Positions 1 to 6,736 of a DNA stretch of 6,736 nt are shown here, one piece after another. The notes beneath the pieces are model-generated. The model worked only from the letters and a program-made list of their open reading frames with translations. It was not told where the DNA came from and did no database searches. Source of the stretch: an uncultured Clostridia bacterium (lineage in GTDB: Bacteria > Bacillota > Clostridia > Lachnospirales > Lachnospiraceae). Each line of letters starts with the position of its first letter. Within the stretch, counting starts at the first letter, position 1. The position numbers and the translations under genes are program-made. The stretch spans positions 1 to 6,736 of the forward strand of contig CAMODY010000096.1 in NCBI GenBank assembly GCA_946611595.1, in the 5' to 3' direction.

Positions 1-78
1 TTCAGGCACGATATATTCAAAAGGCCGGTCGACCTTTTCATGAGAAATATCAACAATGATCTCAGCGAATCTATTCAT
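1..78 (-). CDS. priA: Primosomal protein N' (PriA helicase), N-terminal fragment
   Basis: This is the first 26 codons of a gene that runs off the left edge. The ATG lies at 78-76 and the product begins MNRFAEIIVDISHEK, followed by VDRPFEYIVPE. This matches the start of PriA, where a short beta strand of the form 'A-IIVDI' is followed by 'LDRPF-Y-VP'; it is the start of the 3'-DNA-binding domain. PriA is a superfamily 2 DNA helicase that recognises stalled or collapsed forks and reloads the replicative helicase. The helicase motifs and zinc-binding cysteines are outside the window, so integrity cannot be judged. The start overlaps the murE stop by 8 bp (ATGAATAG), and the only purine-rich stretch (GGAAG) sits almost against the ATG. 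Translation is therefore probably coupled to murE. In many Firmicutes priA is followed by def and fmt; whether that holds here cannot be seen. The short match is distinctive, but only 26 residues are available. Confidence 0.88.
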   Translation of the reverse strand, partial: MNRFAEIIVDISHEKVDRPFEYIVPE

Positions 79-1573
79 ACTTCCAGCCAATTTCATCCAG
101 GATCTCTTTGATGATCACACGCTCATCAAACGGACGTTTCACGCCGCCTTTATCCTGATAATCTTCATGCCCTTTTCCAAGAAGCAGAATAATATCGCCT
201 TCTTTTGCATTTTCAATGCTGTAACGGATTGCATCTTTCCTGTCCGGAATGATGACATACTCTCCGTCCGTCTTGCTGATACCGGTTACGATATCCGCGA
301 TAATATCATTCACATCTTCCATACGGGAATTGTCCTCTGTCAGTATGGAAAGATCTGCATAAAGGCCGCTCATCTCGCCCATTTCATAGCGGCGAAGTTT
401 CGAACGGTTGCCTCCGCAGCCAAAAAGGCTTACCAGGCGCTTCGGCTCATACTTTCTCATAGCCTTTAAGATGCTCTCAACAGAAACGGCATTATGTGCA
501 TAGTCGATCAGAAGCGTAAAGCGCGGAGAAATATGCACCGGCTCCATGCGGCCTCTGACATGAACTTCCATTAATGCTTTCTTGATGATCTCGGTATCAA
601 CACCGGCAGCGTGACAGACGCCGATCGCCGCCATCGCATTATAAACAGAAAACTCTCCGGGAGCGCTTACTTTGAAGGAATCATTTACAGCGCCTTTTGT
701 ATCAAAGGACATTCCCAAAAAGCCCGGCTCTCTGAGGTAGGCGATATTTTCCGCCTTAAGATCAGATTCTTTATGACAGGAGAAGGTGTGGATATCACAG
801 GTGCATTCCCTGACCATATCTTCATAGTGTTCATCATCATAATTAAAAATGCCGTGTCTGCACTGTCTGAACAGAAGGCTCTTGCAGTGAATATAATCCG
901 CCATATCTTTATGCTCCGGGCCACCAATGTGGTCTGGAGAAAGATTCGTGAACAGACCATAATCAAACAGGATACCGGAAACTCTGTGCAGCATCAGTGC
1001 CTGGGAAGAAACCTCCATTACACAGGCATCACAGCCGTTTTTCACCATGGCATCAAAGAATTTTTCAACGTCTAAAGATTCCGGAGTTGTCGTCTCCGTC
1101 TTAATAAATTCGTCTCCCGTATCGGCTCCGACAGTTCCGATCGTTCCAACCTTGTGGCCTGCCATCTGAAGGATCTTCTGTACCATGCTGGTGATACTGG
1201 TCTTTCCTTTTGTACCTGTGATGGCGATCGTAAGCATCTTCTTTGCAGGATGATCGAAGAACTCCGCACTTGCAACCGCTAACGCATAACGGGTATCTTC
1301 GGTCTTAACAATCGTGATATTTTCTAGCAGTTCCGGAGCAACTTCTTTTAATTCCTCCTCAATATCCCGCTGGATCACGAGTGATCTTGCGCCGGCTTTC
1401 AGCGCATTTCCGATAAAACGATGTCCATCGGATTCCGCTCCGATAAAACAGAAGAAGGCGCTGCCTTCTTTGATCTGTCTGGAATCATTCGTCAGATCTG
1501 AAACCGGAACGTTTTCATCTCCGCGAAGTACTTCGTATGTGGTTTCCTTCAATAATTCTTTTAAGCTCTTCAT
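71..1573 (-). CDS. murE: UDP-N-acetylmuramoyl-tripeptide synthetase MurE (probably meso-diaminopimelate-adding)
   Basis: This cytoplasmic Mur ligase uses ATP to add the third stem-peptide residue to UDP-MurNAc-L-Ala-D-Glu in peptidoglycan precursor synthesis. At 500 residues it has the usual full length. The N-terminal UDP-binding domain shows NDSRQIKEGSAFF (29-41) and DGHRFIGNALKAGA (49-62). The central domain has the P-loop TGTKGKTS (119-126), TTTPESL (161-167), MEVSSQAL (186-193) and LSPDH (211-215). K231 in HCKSLLF is the likely carbamylated lysine. IDYAHNA (356-362) and FGCGGNRSK (384-392) follow. The C-terminal domain has DNSRMED (414-420) and GKGHEDYQ (466-473). DNSR stands where diaminopimelate ligases carry DNPR. 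The arginine that contacts the amino acid is kept, which favours diaminopimelate over lysine, but this is inference. The ATG at 1573 lies 6 bp after the ftsK stop, with only a weak purine-rich AAAGAG ahead of it, so coupling to ftsK is likely. The gene could be a paralogue of a murE located in a dcw cluster elsewhere. Confidence 0.93.
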   Translation of the reverse strand: MKSLKELLKETTYEVLRGDENVPVSDLTNDSRQIKEGSAFFCFIGAESDGHRFIGNALKAGARSLVIQRDIEEELKEVAPELLENITIVKTEDTRYALAVASAEFFDHPAKKMLTIAITGTKGKTSITSMVQKILQMAGHKVGTIGTVGADTGDEFIKTETTTPESLDVEKFFDAMVKNGCDACVMEVSSQALMLHRVSGILFDYGLFTNLSPDHIGGPEHKDMADYIHCKSLLFRQCRHGIFNYDDEHYEDMVRECTCDIHTFSCHKESDLKAENIAYLREPGFLGMSFDTKGAVNDSFKVSAPGEFSVYNAMAAIGVCHAAGVDTEIIKKALMEVHVRGRMEPVHISPRFTLLIDYAHNAVSVESILKAMRKYEPKRLVSLFGCGGNRSKLRRYEMGEMSGLYADLSILTEDNSRMEDVNDIIADIVTGISKTDGEYVIIPDRKDAIRYSIENAKEGDIILLLGKGHEDYQDKGGVKRPFDERVIIKEILDEIGWKYE

Positions 1574-1579
1574 ATATCT

Positions 1580-4318
1580 TTACTCTTTCGACTGAAACAT
1601 TTCTTCAAAGGTATATAGGTCTACCAGGATCTCTCTTGGCTTTGCTCCATTTGGCGGGCTGATCGCACCCATCTCGGTAAGCTGGTCAATGATCTTTGCT
1701 GCACGGTTAAAGCCGACGCTGAAATGGCGCTGCAGCATCGAAGATGAAGCCTTACCCATCTCAATGCAGAGCTTTCCTGCTTCAAAGAGATATTCATCCT
1801 GCTTGTTCGCCGGTCCTCCGGAAGAAGACTCGCCGCCGAAGTCCATCTGTCCCTGATCTGTGTTGTTCATATATTCTGCGATCTGCTGGGCTTCTTCCGC
1901 AAAGTAATCTTCCGTCTTATTTTTCTTAAGGAAGCCAACAACATTTGCGACTTCTTCATCAGAAACAAATGCACCCTGCACACGGACCGGTTTGGAATAG
2001 CCGGTCGGATAGAACAGCATATCACCATTACCTAAAAGTTCTTCCGCGCCTTTCATATCGATGATCGTACGGGAGTCGACCTGGGAAGCAACTAAGAGTG
2101 CAACACGGGCCGGAATATTTGCTTTAATAAGACCGGTTACAACGTCGACCGAAGGTCTCTGTGTCGCAATGATCAAGTGAATGCCGGCTGCTCTGGCAAG
2201 CTGTGCTAAACGGCAGATCAAAGCTTCGGCTTCTTTGGAGGCAACCATCATCAGGTCTGCAAGCTCGTCGATCACGATTACGATCTGCGGCATCCGTTTC
2301 GGATTCTCTTCTTCACTGCTTAATGTGCCTTTATCAAATTTTTCGTTATAGCTCTTAAAATCACGCACACCGGAAAGCTGCATACGCTGGTAACGGTTCG
2401 TCATCTCATTAACAGCCCAGCGCAGTGTGCTGACAGCCTGTCCGGGATCGGTCACTACATCTTTAACCAGATGCGGGATACCGGAATAAACGCCGAATTC
2501 AATCTTCTTCGGATCGATAATGATCAGACCAACCTCAGACGGTTTTGCACGATATAAGATTGACATGATGATCGAGTTCATAAATACAGACTTACCGGAG
2601 CCTGTAGTACCTGCAACCAGGAGGTGAGGCATTTTCGCGATATCAGCAACAACAACTTCACCGCTGATATTAATGCCCGCTCCAAATGCGATTTTTGATT
2701 TATGATTAATCAGTTCCGGAGCTTCCAGAATATCCCTGATCAGTACGGTTTCTTTTGTTGCGTTCGGAATCTCAATACCAATAGCCGCACGTCCCGGAAT
2801 CGGAGCCTCAATACGGATATCGGAAACAGCAAGATTCAGTTTCAGATCATCCTCTAAGGCTGTGATCTTGCTGACTCTTGTACCAAGCTCCGGCTGAAGC
2901 TCATAACGTGTAACAGAAGGACCAGACTGACGGTCAATAACCTTTGCAGCCACGCCGAAGTTTTCGAGGATCACTTCAAGGTCACGTGCTACTTTATCCA
3001 GTTTTTCATCATTCGAGCTCTTACCGGCACCTTTTCTCTGGGCAAGCAGACTCATCGGCGGATAGACATAACCATCTTTCGAGGACTGTTTTACCGGTGC
3101 AACAGCCTTAACTTCTACGTCAGAAGGAAGTTTTGAAGTAGATTTCTTTGGCTTTTGTTCCGTGATCTTTGTCTCTGATGTTATCTTGGAAGATGGCCTT
3201 TTTTCCTGACGCGGAACCTTTCGTTCAGGCTTTGTCTCCCTGGTCTCTACTCTTGCAGCAGGCTCGGAAGGCGGCTCTGGAACAGGTGCATCTGTAATCA
3301 CCGGCATAAAGGAACCGCCGGACGGTTTTGTTTCTTTTTGAACAGGAGCTGTGATCTCACGGATCTCGTCAACGCTCTTGCCGGAAGAAGAAAGACTGAC
3401 ATTGTCGCTTACACCCTTTTTCTTTGACTTGGAGCGGAAGGTCTGAACATTTCCGCCTCTCATTGCAACTGCTTTGTTGGCAGAGCGCTTCAGTTCTGCT
3501 CTCGGGCGCTTATGCGCCTTCTTGGAATGGACGATACGGATCGTAACGCCCTCATCAGAAGTCGTCTCATAGACTAATTCATCATCGTCATAAGCAGGGC
3601 GTCTTCTACGCGGCTCATATTCGCCGATGTAATCTTCATCATAATAGTCATCCTGACGCTCTCTTACGCGGCGAGGTCTGCTCTCTCTGTAATCCGCTCT
3701 TGCCTCAGGTTCGCGTGTTCTTCTGGTTCTTACGACCTTATCCGGCTCTTCGTCCGGTTCATCATCATAAGGATCATCTTCATATTCTCTGGTAAAAAGA
3801 CCTTTAAAGAGTTTAAGGAGCGGCACTTCGCAGATGATCAGGAGGCATACGATCATTGCAAGGATCGTTACGATATATGCCCCGACGATACTTAATGCTT
3901 TTGTAAGTCCAAGCGCTAAAAGACCGCCGATAATGCCGCCGCCTGTTGCCTGCTCCGCACAGTCGGTAAAGTATGCTCCGACCGAATAATCCTCAAAGCC
4001 TGAGAAACTGACCATATGCAAAAATGCACACAGGCAGAGGAAGAAGATCACGCCGCAGACGATCTTTCCTGTCGTCTTTTTGTCCGAATATGTCACAAAA
4101 GCAACCGCTGCAAAAAGCAGGATTGGAAAGATATAGGCGCCAAGACCAAAGAGCCCGAATTCCGCGTAACGGATCCAGCCTCCGAATTTTCCTAAGATAT
4201 TAAAAAGGCATAATTCCAGAAACAGCGCAACTGCCGCTGCAATGATGATCTTCACCTCGCGGTTTCCGCTTTTTTCCACTGCCTTATTATTTTTTGAATA
4301 GCTTTTTCTTTGAGCCAA
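1580..4318 (-). CDS. ftsK: DNA translocase FtsK/SpoIIIE
   Basis: This is a membrane-anchored hexameric ATPase that pumps double-stranded DNA through the closing septum and helps clear and resolve chromosomes. The product is 912 residues. Membrane segments lie near 23-42, 56-77, 86-105 and 129-163 (the last may be two). A long hydrophilic linker (about 178-440) is first acidic and arginine-rich, then rich in Lys, Ser, Pro and Glu. The alpha/beta motor (about 440-800) contains Walker A AGTTGSGKS (569-577), IIIDPKKIEF (599-608), Walker B IVIVIDELADL (679-689, D684 and E685) and ATQRPSVDVVTGLIKANIP (718-736). The gamma winged-helix domain (about 841-900) reads LLQRHF-like MLQRHFSVGFNRAAKIIDQL and ends with KPREILVD; in the family it reads polar DNA guide sequences. 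The start is TTG at 4318: a stop codon lies six codons upstream, no ATG occurs near the N-terminus, and AGGAG sits 9 bp ahead. In a sporulating host the same protein could act as SpoIIIE; the sequence does not decide this. Confidence 0.96.
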   Translation of the reverse strand: MAQRKSYSKNNKAVEKSGNREVKIIIAAAVALFLELCLFNILGKFGGWIRYAEFGLFGLGAYIFPILLFAAVAFVTYSDKKTTGKIVCGVIFFLCLCAFLHMVSFSGFEDYSVGAYFTDCAEQATGGGIIGGLLALGLTKALSIVGAYIVTILAMIVCLLIICEVPLLKLFKGLFTREYEDDPYDDEPDEEPDKVVRTRRTREPEARADYRESRPRRVRERQDDYYDEDYIGEYEPRRRRPAYDDDELVYETTSDEGVTIRIVHSKKAHKRPRAELKRSANKAVAMRGGNVQTFRSKSKKKGVSDNVSLSSSGKSVDEIREITAPVQKETKPSGGSFMPVITDAPVPEPPSEPAARVETRETKPERKVPRQEKRPSSKITSETKITEQKPKKSTSKLPSDVEVKAVAPVKQSSKDGYVYPPMSLLAQRKGAGKSSNDEKLDKVARDLEVILENFGVAAKVIDRQSGPSVTRYELQPELGTRVSKITALEDDLKLNLAVSDIRIEAPIPGRAAIGIEIPNATKETVLIRDILEAPELINHKSKIAFGAGINISGEVVVADIAKMPHLLVAGTTGSGKSVFMNSIIMSILYRAKPSEVGLIIIDPKKIEFGVYSGIPHLVKDVVTDPGQAVSTLRWAVNEMTNRYQRMQLSGVRDFKSYNEKFDKGTLSSEEENPKRMPQIVIVIDELADLMMVASKEAEALICRLAQLARAAGIHLIIATQRPSVDVVTGLIKANIPARVALLVASQVDSRTIIDMKGAEELLGNGDMLFYPTGYSKPVRVQGAFVSDEEVANVVGFLKKNKTEDYFAEEAQQIAEYMNNTDQGQMDFGGESSSGGPANKQDEYLFEAGKLCIEMGKASSSMLQRHFSVGFNRAAKIIDQLTEMGAISPPNGAKPREILVDLYTFEEMFQSKE

Positions 4319-4327
4319 ATGAATAAA

Positions 4328-4332
4328 CTCCT
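4328..4332 (-). promoter_or_regulatory. Ribosome binding site of ftsK, supporting a TTG start
   Basis: On the minus strand the motif AGGAG is followed by a 9-nt spacer (TTTATTCAT) and then TTG GCT CAA AGA. This good Shine-Dalgarno match at normal spacing is the main reason to choose the TTG at 4318. The frame is closed upstream by TAA at 4336-4334, and the only other possible non-ATG start in between is a rare ATT. Confidence 0.8.
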
Positions 4333-4363
4333 GTTACTTATTTTCGATTAGATTAACTAATAT

Positions 4364-4392
4364 ATTTTACATGGAAAGCCCATATTATTCAA
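4364..4392 (-). promoter_or_regulatory. Predicted sigma-A promoter for ftsK-murE-priA
   Basis: On the minus strand a -35 box TTGAAT (4392-4387, 4 of 6 matches to TTGACA) is separated by exactly 17 bp from a -10 box TAAAAT (4369-4364, 5 of 6 matches to TATAAT). Transcription would start near 4357, giving a leader of about 40 nt before the TTG of ftsK. The -35 box overlaps the last codons and the stop of the upstream permease gene. The region is AT-rich, so chance matches are possible, but correct spacing and position just before a gene with a good ribosome binding site support it. No recognisable operator or riboswitch fits in the short leader. Confidence 0.55.
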
Positions 4393-6736
4393 CACTCTTA
4401 AGCGATGTCGCCATATCGATCTTCTTGAGTTTCAGGTGTACGATCAGGTTTACGATCACGGCAAAACCGATGGCGATCAGGATGGATTTTACAAAGCTTG
4501 GGAAGAAGATCTGCCGGCCAAACATAACAATATCAACCTCGACCGTTGTTACTACAAAGCGGTTTAAGAAAATACCGAAAATGACACCGATCGCAACCCC
4601 GATGATTGTGATCAGAATATTTTCCCTGTAAATATACTGACTGAGCTCAATATCATAAAATCCAAGCACTTTTAGCGTAGCAAGTTCTCTGCGTCGCTCG
4701 CTGATATTGATATTATTAAGGTTAAATAAAACAACAAAGGTTAGTCCGGCTGCGCAGACGATCAGGACAAGCGTGATAGAATCCAAGCTCTTTAAGATAT
4801 CTTCAAACTGTTCGATCAGAGATTCTACACACATGACTCCGCCTACTGCACCATATTTCAAAAACTCCTCGCCAAAACCGGAAGGATCCACATGGGTGCC
4901 TTCACTGTTTTTGATCAGAATCTGATTATACTCTGCCTGCTGTCCATATAATGACTCATAAAGTACAGGAGACATATAGACATAGTGATAAACATAGTTT
5001 TCCACAATTCCGCCGACGGTCAATGTCTTTTTATCCTTCTGTCCGGATGAGATCTGGAAGGTATCTCCCGCTTTTAACTTCAGCTGTGATGCCATTTTTT
5101 CAGAGATCAAAACCGTATCATCACTCAGTGTGATCTTTTCCTGTGTAACGCGGTCTCTGAGGTCGACATTTTCCGGAAGCGCCTCCATATCTTGAGGAAC
5201 AAAGAGATAAACATTCATCACTTCTTTTGTATTTGCAGACTCAGCGTCCAAGGCAGTCTGATAGATGTAAGTAAAGCTTCCAAAGCGGGAATCATTTTCT
5301 AAGATGCTGCTTAACTCTTCTTTGTTCCGCTCTGTTGCATCGCCATCTAACATGATAACTTCATCATAACGGTCGATGCTTCCAAACTGGGTATAAAGGA
5401 TCGTATTAATCGAATCCTTAAGTCCAAAGCCAACTAACAACAGCGCCGTAGAGCCTGCGATTCCAAAGAGCGTCATAAAGAGACGCTTTTTGTATCGGAC
5501 AAAGTTGCGCAGCGCATTCTTCCAGGTAAAACGGATCTTGCTCCAGATGCCCGGGATCCGCTCTAAAAGAAGCTTTTTCGCCTGCTTTGGAGCAACCGGC
5601 CGCATAAGGTCAGCGGGCTGTTCTAAGAGCGATTTTGTGCAGGCAAAGAAGGTTGCTGCTAAGATGCAGACAATCGATGCGCCTGCTGCCACAAGGCTAT
5701 GCTCTAAGTTATACGGGAAGTATAATTTATCAATATTCGGATAAAGGATCTTATAAACATTTAAAATGACAAACGGAAATACCTTACCGCCGGCCAAAGC
5801 ACCTACAACAGAGCCGAACAAGGTCGCAAGAAGCGCATAGACAATGTATTTTCGCATGATCATACCCTTGCCATATCCTAATGCTTTTAAGGTTCCGATC
5901 TGGGTCCGTTCCTCATCGACCATTCGCGTCATCGTTGTAAGGCAGACAAGAGCTGCAACAATAAAGAAGATCATCGGGAAGACCTTTCCGATATTTCCGA
6001 TCCGCTCCGCATCTGACTTAAAAGAGGTATACTCTGTCAGATAATTTCTGCCTAAGATAAACCACTCTGCCTTTTCAATCTTGGAAATCTCCCGCTCGGC
6101 ATCGTCCAGTTCTTTTTCCGCATCCTGCAATTCTTTTTCGCCATCAGCGATTTCTTTTTCCGCATCGGCAAGTTCCTGCTCACCATTTGCAATATCAATC
6201 TCAGCCTGATAAAGCTGTGCCTCAGCATCTGCGATTGCAGCTTTACCCTCCGCTATTTTTTGCTCATTAGCAGCAATTTCCTGTTCACCCGCCTGAATCT
6301 TTGCATCATAAGATGCAAACTCTGTATCAGCCTGTGTCTTTGCCGCATCGATTTCTGCCTGTCCGGCATCGATCTGTGCAAGCGCTGCTTGATACTGTTC
6401 ATCTGGGATCAAACCTGCCGCGTGACCTGCTTCAAGCTGCGTCCTCTGCTCATCAAGTGCAGTCTGCTGTTTGGATATTTCAGCATAAGCCGTCTCTTTT
6501 TGAGTTTTCAGTGTCTGCTTTTGAGTTTCAAGTTTGCCTTTTGCTGTTGCTAATGCGCTTTCTCCCTGCGAGATTTCATCTCTCTTGCTGTTTAATTCGG
6601 CAACTCCGTTATTGTAAGTATTTTTCGCGTTTTCAAGTTCGCCTTTACCGTCTTCAAACTGCTGCTTGGCATCATCTAATTCAGCCTTGCCATCCTCATA
6701 TTCTTTTTTCGCCTTATCGAGTTCTTCATTCGCCTC
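4385..6736 (-). CDS. FtsX/MacB-type ABC transporter permease with extracellular coiled coil (5' end outside window)
   Basis: The frame is open to the right edge, giving 783 residues without an N-terminus. The TTG at 6412 is an internal leucine codon, not a start, because the coiled coil continues upstream of it. Residues 1-222 are a Glu/Lys/Ala/Asp-rich heptad pattern such as GEKELQDAEKELDDAE, predicted to be a long coiled coil. Membrane segments follow near residues 250-270, 294-317 and 346-365 (first FtsX module), 419-438, then a roughly 210-residue extracellular domain (about 440-650), then 653-675, 705-724 and 749-768 (second FtsX module). With one segment expected beyond the edge this gives the eight-helix layout of duplicated FtsX permeases. 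The cytoplasmic loops RTQIGTLKALGY and RRELATLKVLGF mark both modules. Such permeases pair with an ABC ATPase and export, extract or signal rather than import. The substrate is unknown and the partner ATPase is not in this window. Confidence 0.88.
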   Translation of the reverse strand, partial: EANEELDKAKKEYEDGKAELDDAKQQFEDGKGELENAKNTYNNGVAELNSKRDEISQGESALATAKGKLETQKQTLKTQKETAYAEISKQQTALDEQRTQLEAGHAAGLIPDEQYQAALAQIDAGQAEIDAAKTQADTEFASYDAKIQAGEQEIAANEQKIAEGKAAIADAEAQLYQAEIDIANGEQELADAEKEIADGEKELQDAEKELDDAEREISKIEKAEWFILGRNYLTEYTSFKSDAERIGNIGKVFPMIFFIVAALVCLTTMTRMVDEERTQIGTLKALGYGKGMIMRKYIVYALLATLFGSVVGALAGGKVFPFVILNVYKILYPNIDKLYFPYNLEHSLVAAGASIVCILAATFFACTKSLLEQPADLMRPVAPKQAKKLLLERIPGIWSKIRFTWKNALRNFVRYKKRLFMTLFGIAGSTALLLVGFGLKDSINTILYTQFGSIDRYDEVIMLDGDATERNKEELSSILENDSRFGSFTYIYQTALDAESANTKEVMNVYLFVPQDMEALPENVDLRDRVTQEKITLSDDTVLISEKMASQLKLKAGDTFQISSGQKDKKTLTVGGIVENYVYHYVYMSPVLYESLYGQQAEYNQILIKNSEGTHVDPSGFGEEFLKYGAVGGVMCVESLIEQFEDILKSLDSITLVLIVCAAGLTFVVLFNLNNINISERRRELATLKVLGFYDIELSQYIYRENILITIIGVAIGVIFGIFLNRFVVTTVEVDIVMFGRQIFFPSFVKSILIAIGFAVIVNLIVHLKLKKIDMATSLKSVE
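6071..6736 (-). repeat. Region encoding degenerate heptad repeats (coiled coil) in the permease
   Basis: About 220 codons repeat a 7- and 14-residue pattern of the kind 'DGK-ELDDAKQQFEDGKGELENAK' (split here for reading) and 'DAEKEIADGEKELQDAEKEL'. On the DNA this gives recurring blocks such as ttctttttc followed by gccatc or gcatc, most regular between about 6100 and 6190. The pattern is two-heptad: a Gly-containing heptad often alternates with an Ala-containing one. It lies between the first (unseen) and second membrane segments, so it should be on the outer face. The repeats are diverged at DNA level and are best read as protein structure, not as a mobile or regulatory repeat. Confidence 0.75.

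Noticed and set aside
611..1075. Plus-strand open frames opposite murE, including those at 56-469 and 611-1075
   Set aside because: They lie wholly opposite a strongly conserved minus-strand gene, have no recognisable domains and no convincing ribosome binding sites. They are mirror frames of biased codon use.
4345..4357. Small dyad TTAG-TTAAT-CTAA in the ftsK leader
   Set aside because: Arms of 4 bp in an AT-rich gap are expected by chance and match no known site.
4369..4385. Imperfect inverted repeat in the promoter spacer (ATATGG-GCTTT-CCATGT on the minus strand) as a terminator or operator
   Set aside because: The stem is at most 6 bp with one mismatch or wobble, it is AT-rich and no T-run follows, so it is not a credible terminator. 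As an operator it is too short to distinguish from chance.
6100..6190. Recurring ttctttttc-gccatc blocks as a CRISPR-like or tandem DNA repeat
   Set aside because: Spacing follows protein heptads, the copies differ at many positions and the reading frame is kept throughout. It is coiled-coil coding sequence.
6410..6412. TTG at 6412 as the start of the permease gene
   Set aside because: The frame stays open to the right edge and codes the same heptad repeat for 108 more residues. A start here would also remove the first membrane segment that the family requires.
1..6736. A new defence, mobile or biosynthetic system
   Set aside because: All visible coding sequence belongs to recognisable housekeeping or transporter families. 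No integrase, transposase, direct-repeat array, toxin-antitoxin pair or unexplained long gap is present.

Overview
This window looks like a chromosomal segment of a low-to-moderate GC Gram-positive bacterium of the Clostridia, most likely a Lachnospiraceae-type gut anaerobe. That placement is an inference from the protein character (MurE with clostridial-style motifs, a large coiled-coil FtsX-type permease) and from the gene order ftsK-murE-priA. No rRNA or other marker gene fixes it. Every gene I can support is on the minus strand, so the reading direction is from the right end to the left end. Plus-strand open frames are shadows of these genes.

Layout in transcription order: (1) 6736 to 4385, the C-terminal 783 residues of a large ABC-transporter permease. 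It has an extracellular coiled coil followed by two FtsX-type membrane modules, and its N-terminus lies beyond the right edge. (2) A 66-bp intergenic gap (4319-4384). With the 3' end of the permease gene it carries a plausible sigma-A promoter and the ribosome binding site of the next gene. (3) 4318 to 1580, an FtsK/SpoIIIE DNA translocase that starts at TTG. (4) 1573 to 71, MurE, a UDP-MurNAc-tripeptide synthetase, starting 6 bp after the ftsK stop. (5) 78 to 1, the first 26 codons of PriA, which overlap the murE stop by 8 bp and run off the left edge.

The tight spacing makes ftsK-murE-priA look like one transcription unit driven by the promoter next to the permease stop. It would join chromosome translocation at the septum (FtsK), cytoplasmic peptidoglycan precursor synthesis (MurE) and replication restart (PriA). 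The permease upstream seems to be a separate unit, although no terminator separates them and read-through is possible.

I found no mobile element, CRISPR array, RNA gene or clearly new system. The points most worth a second look are the coiled-coil permease of unknown substrate beside a division gene, the variant active-site motifs of MurE, the TTG start and embedded promoter of ftsK, and the long charge-patterned linker of FtsK.
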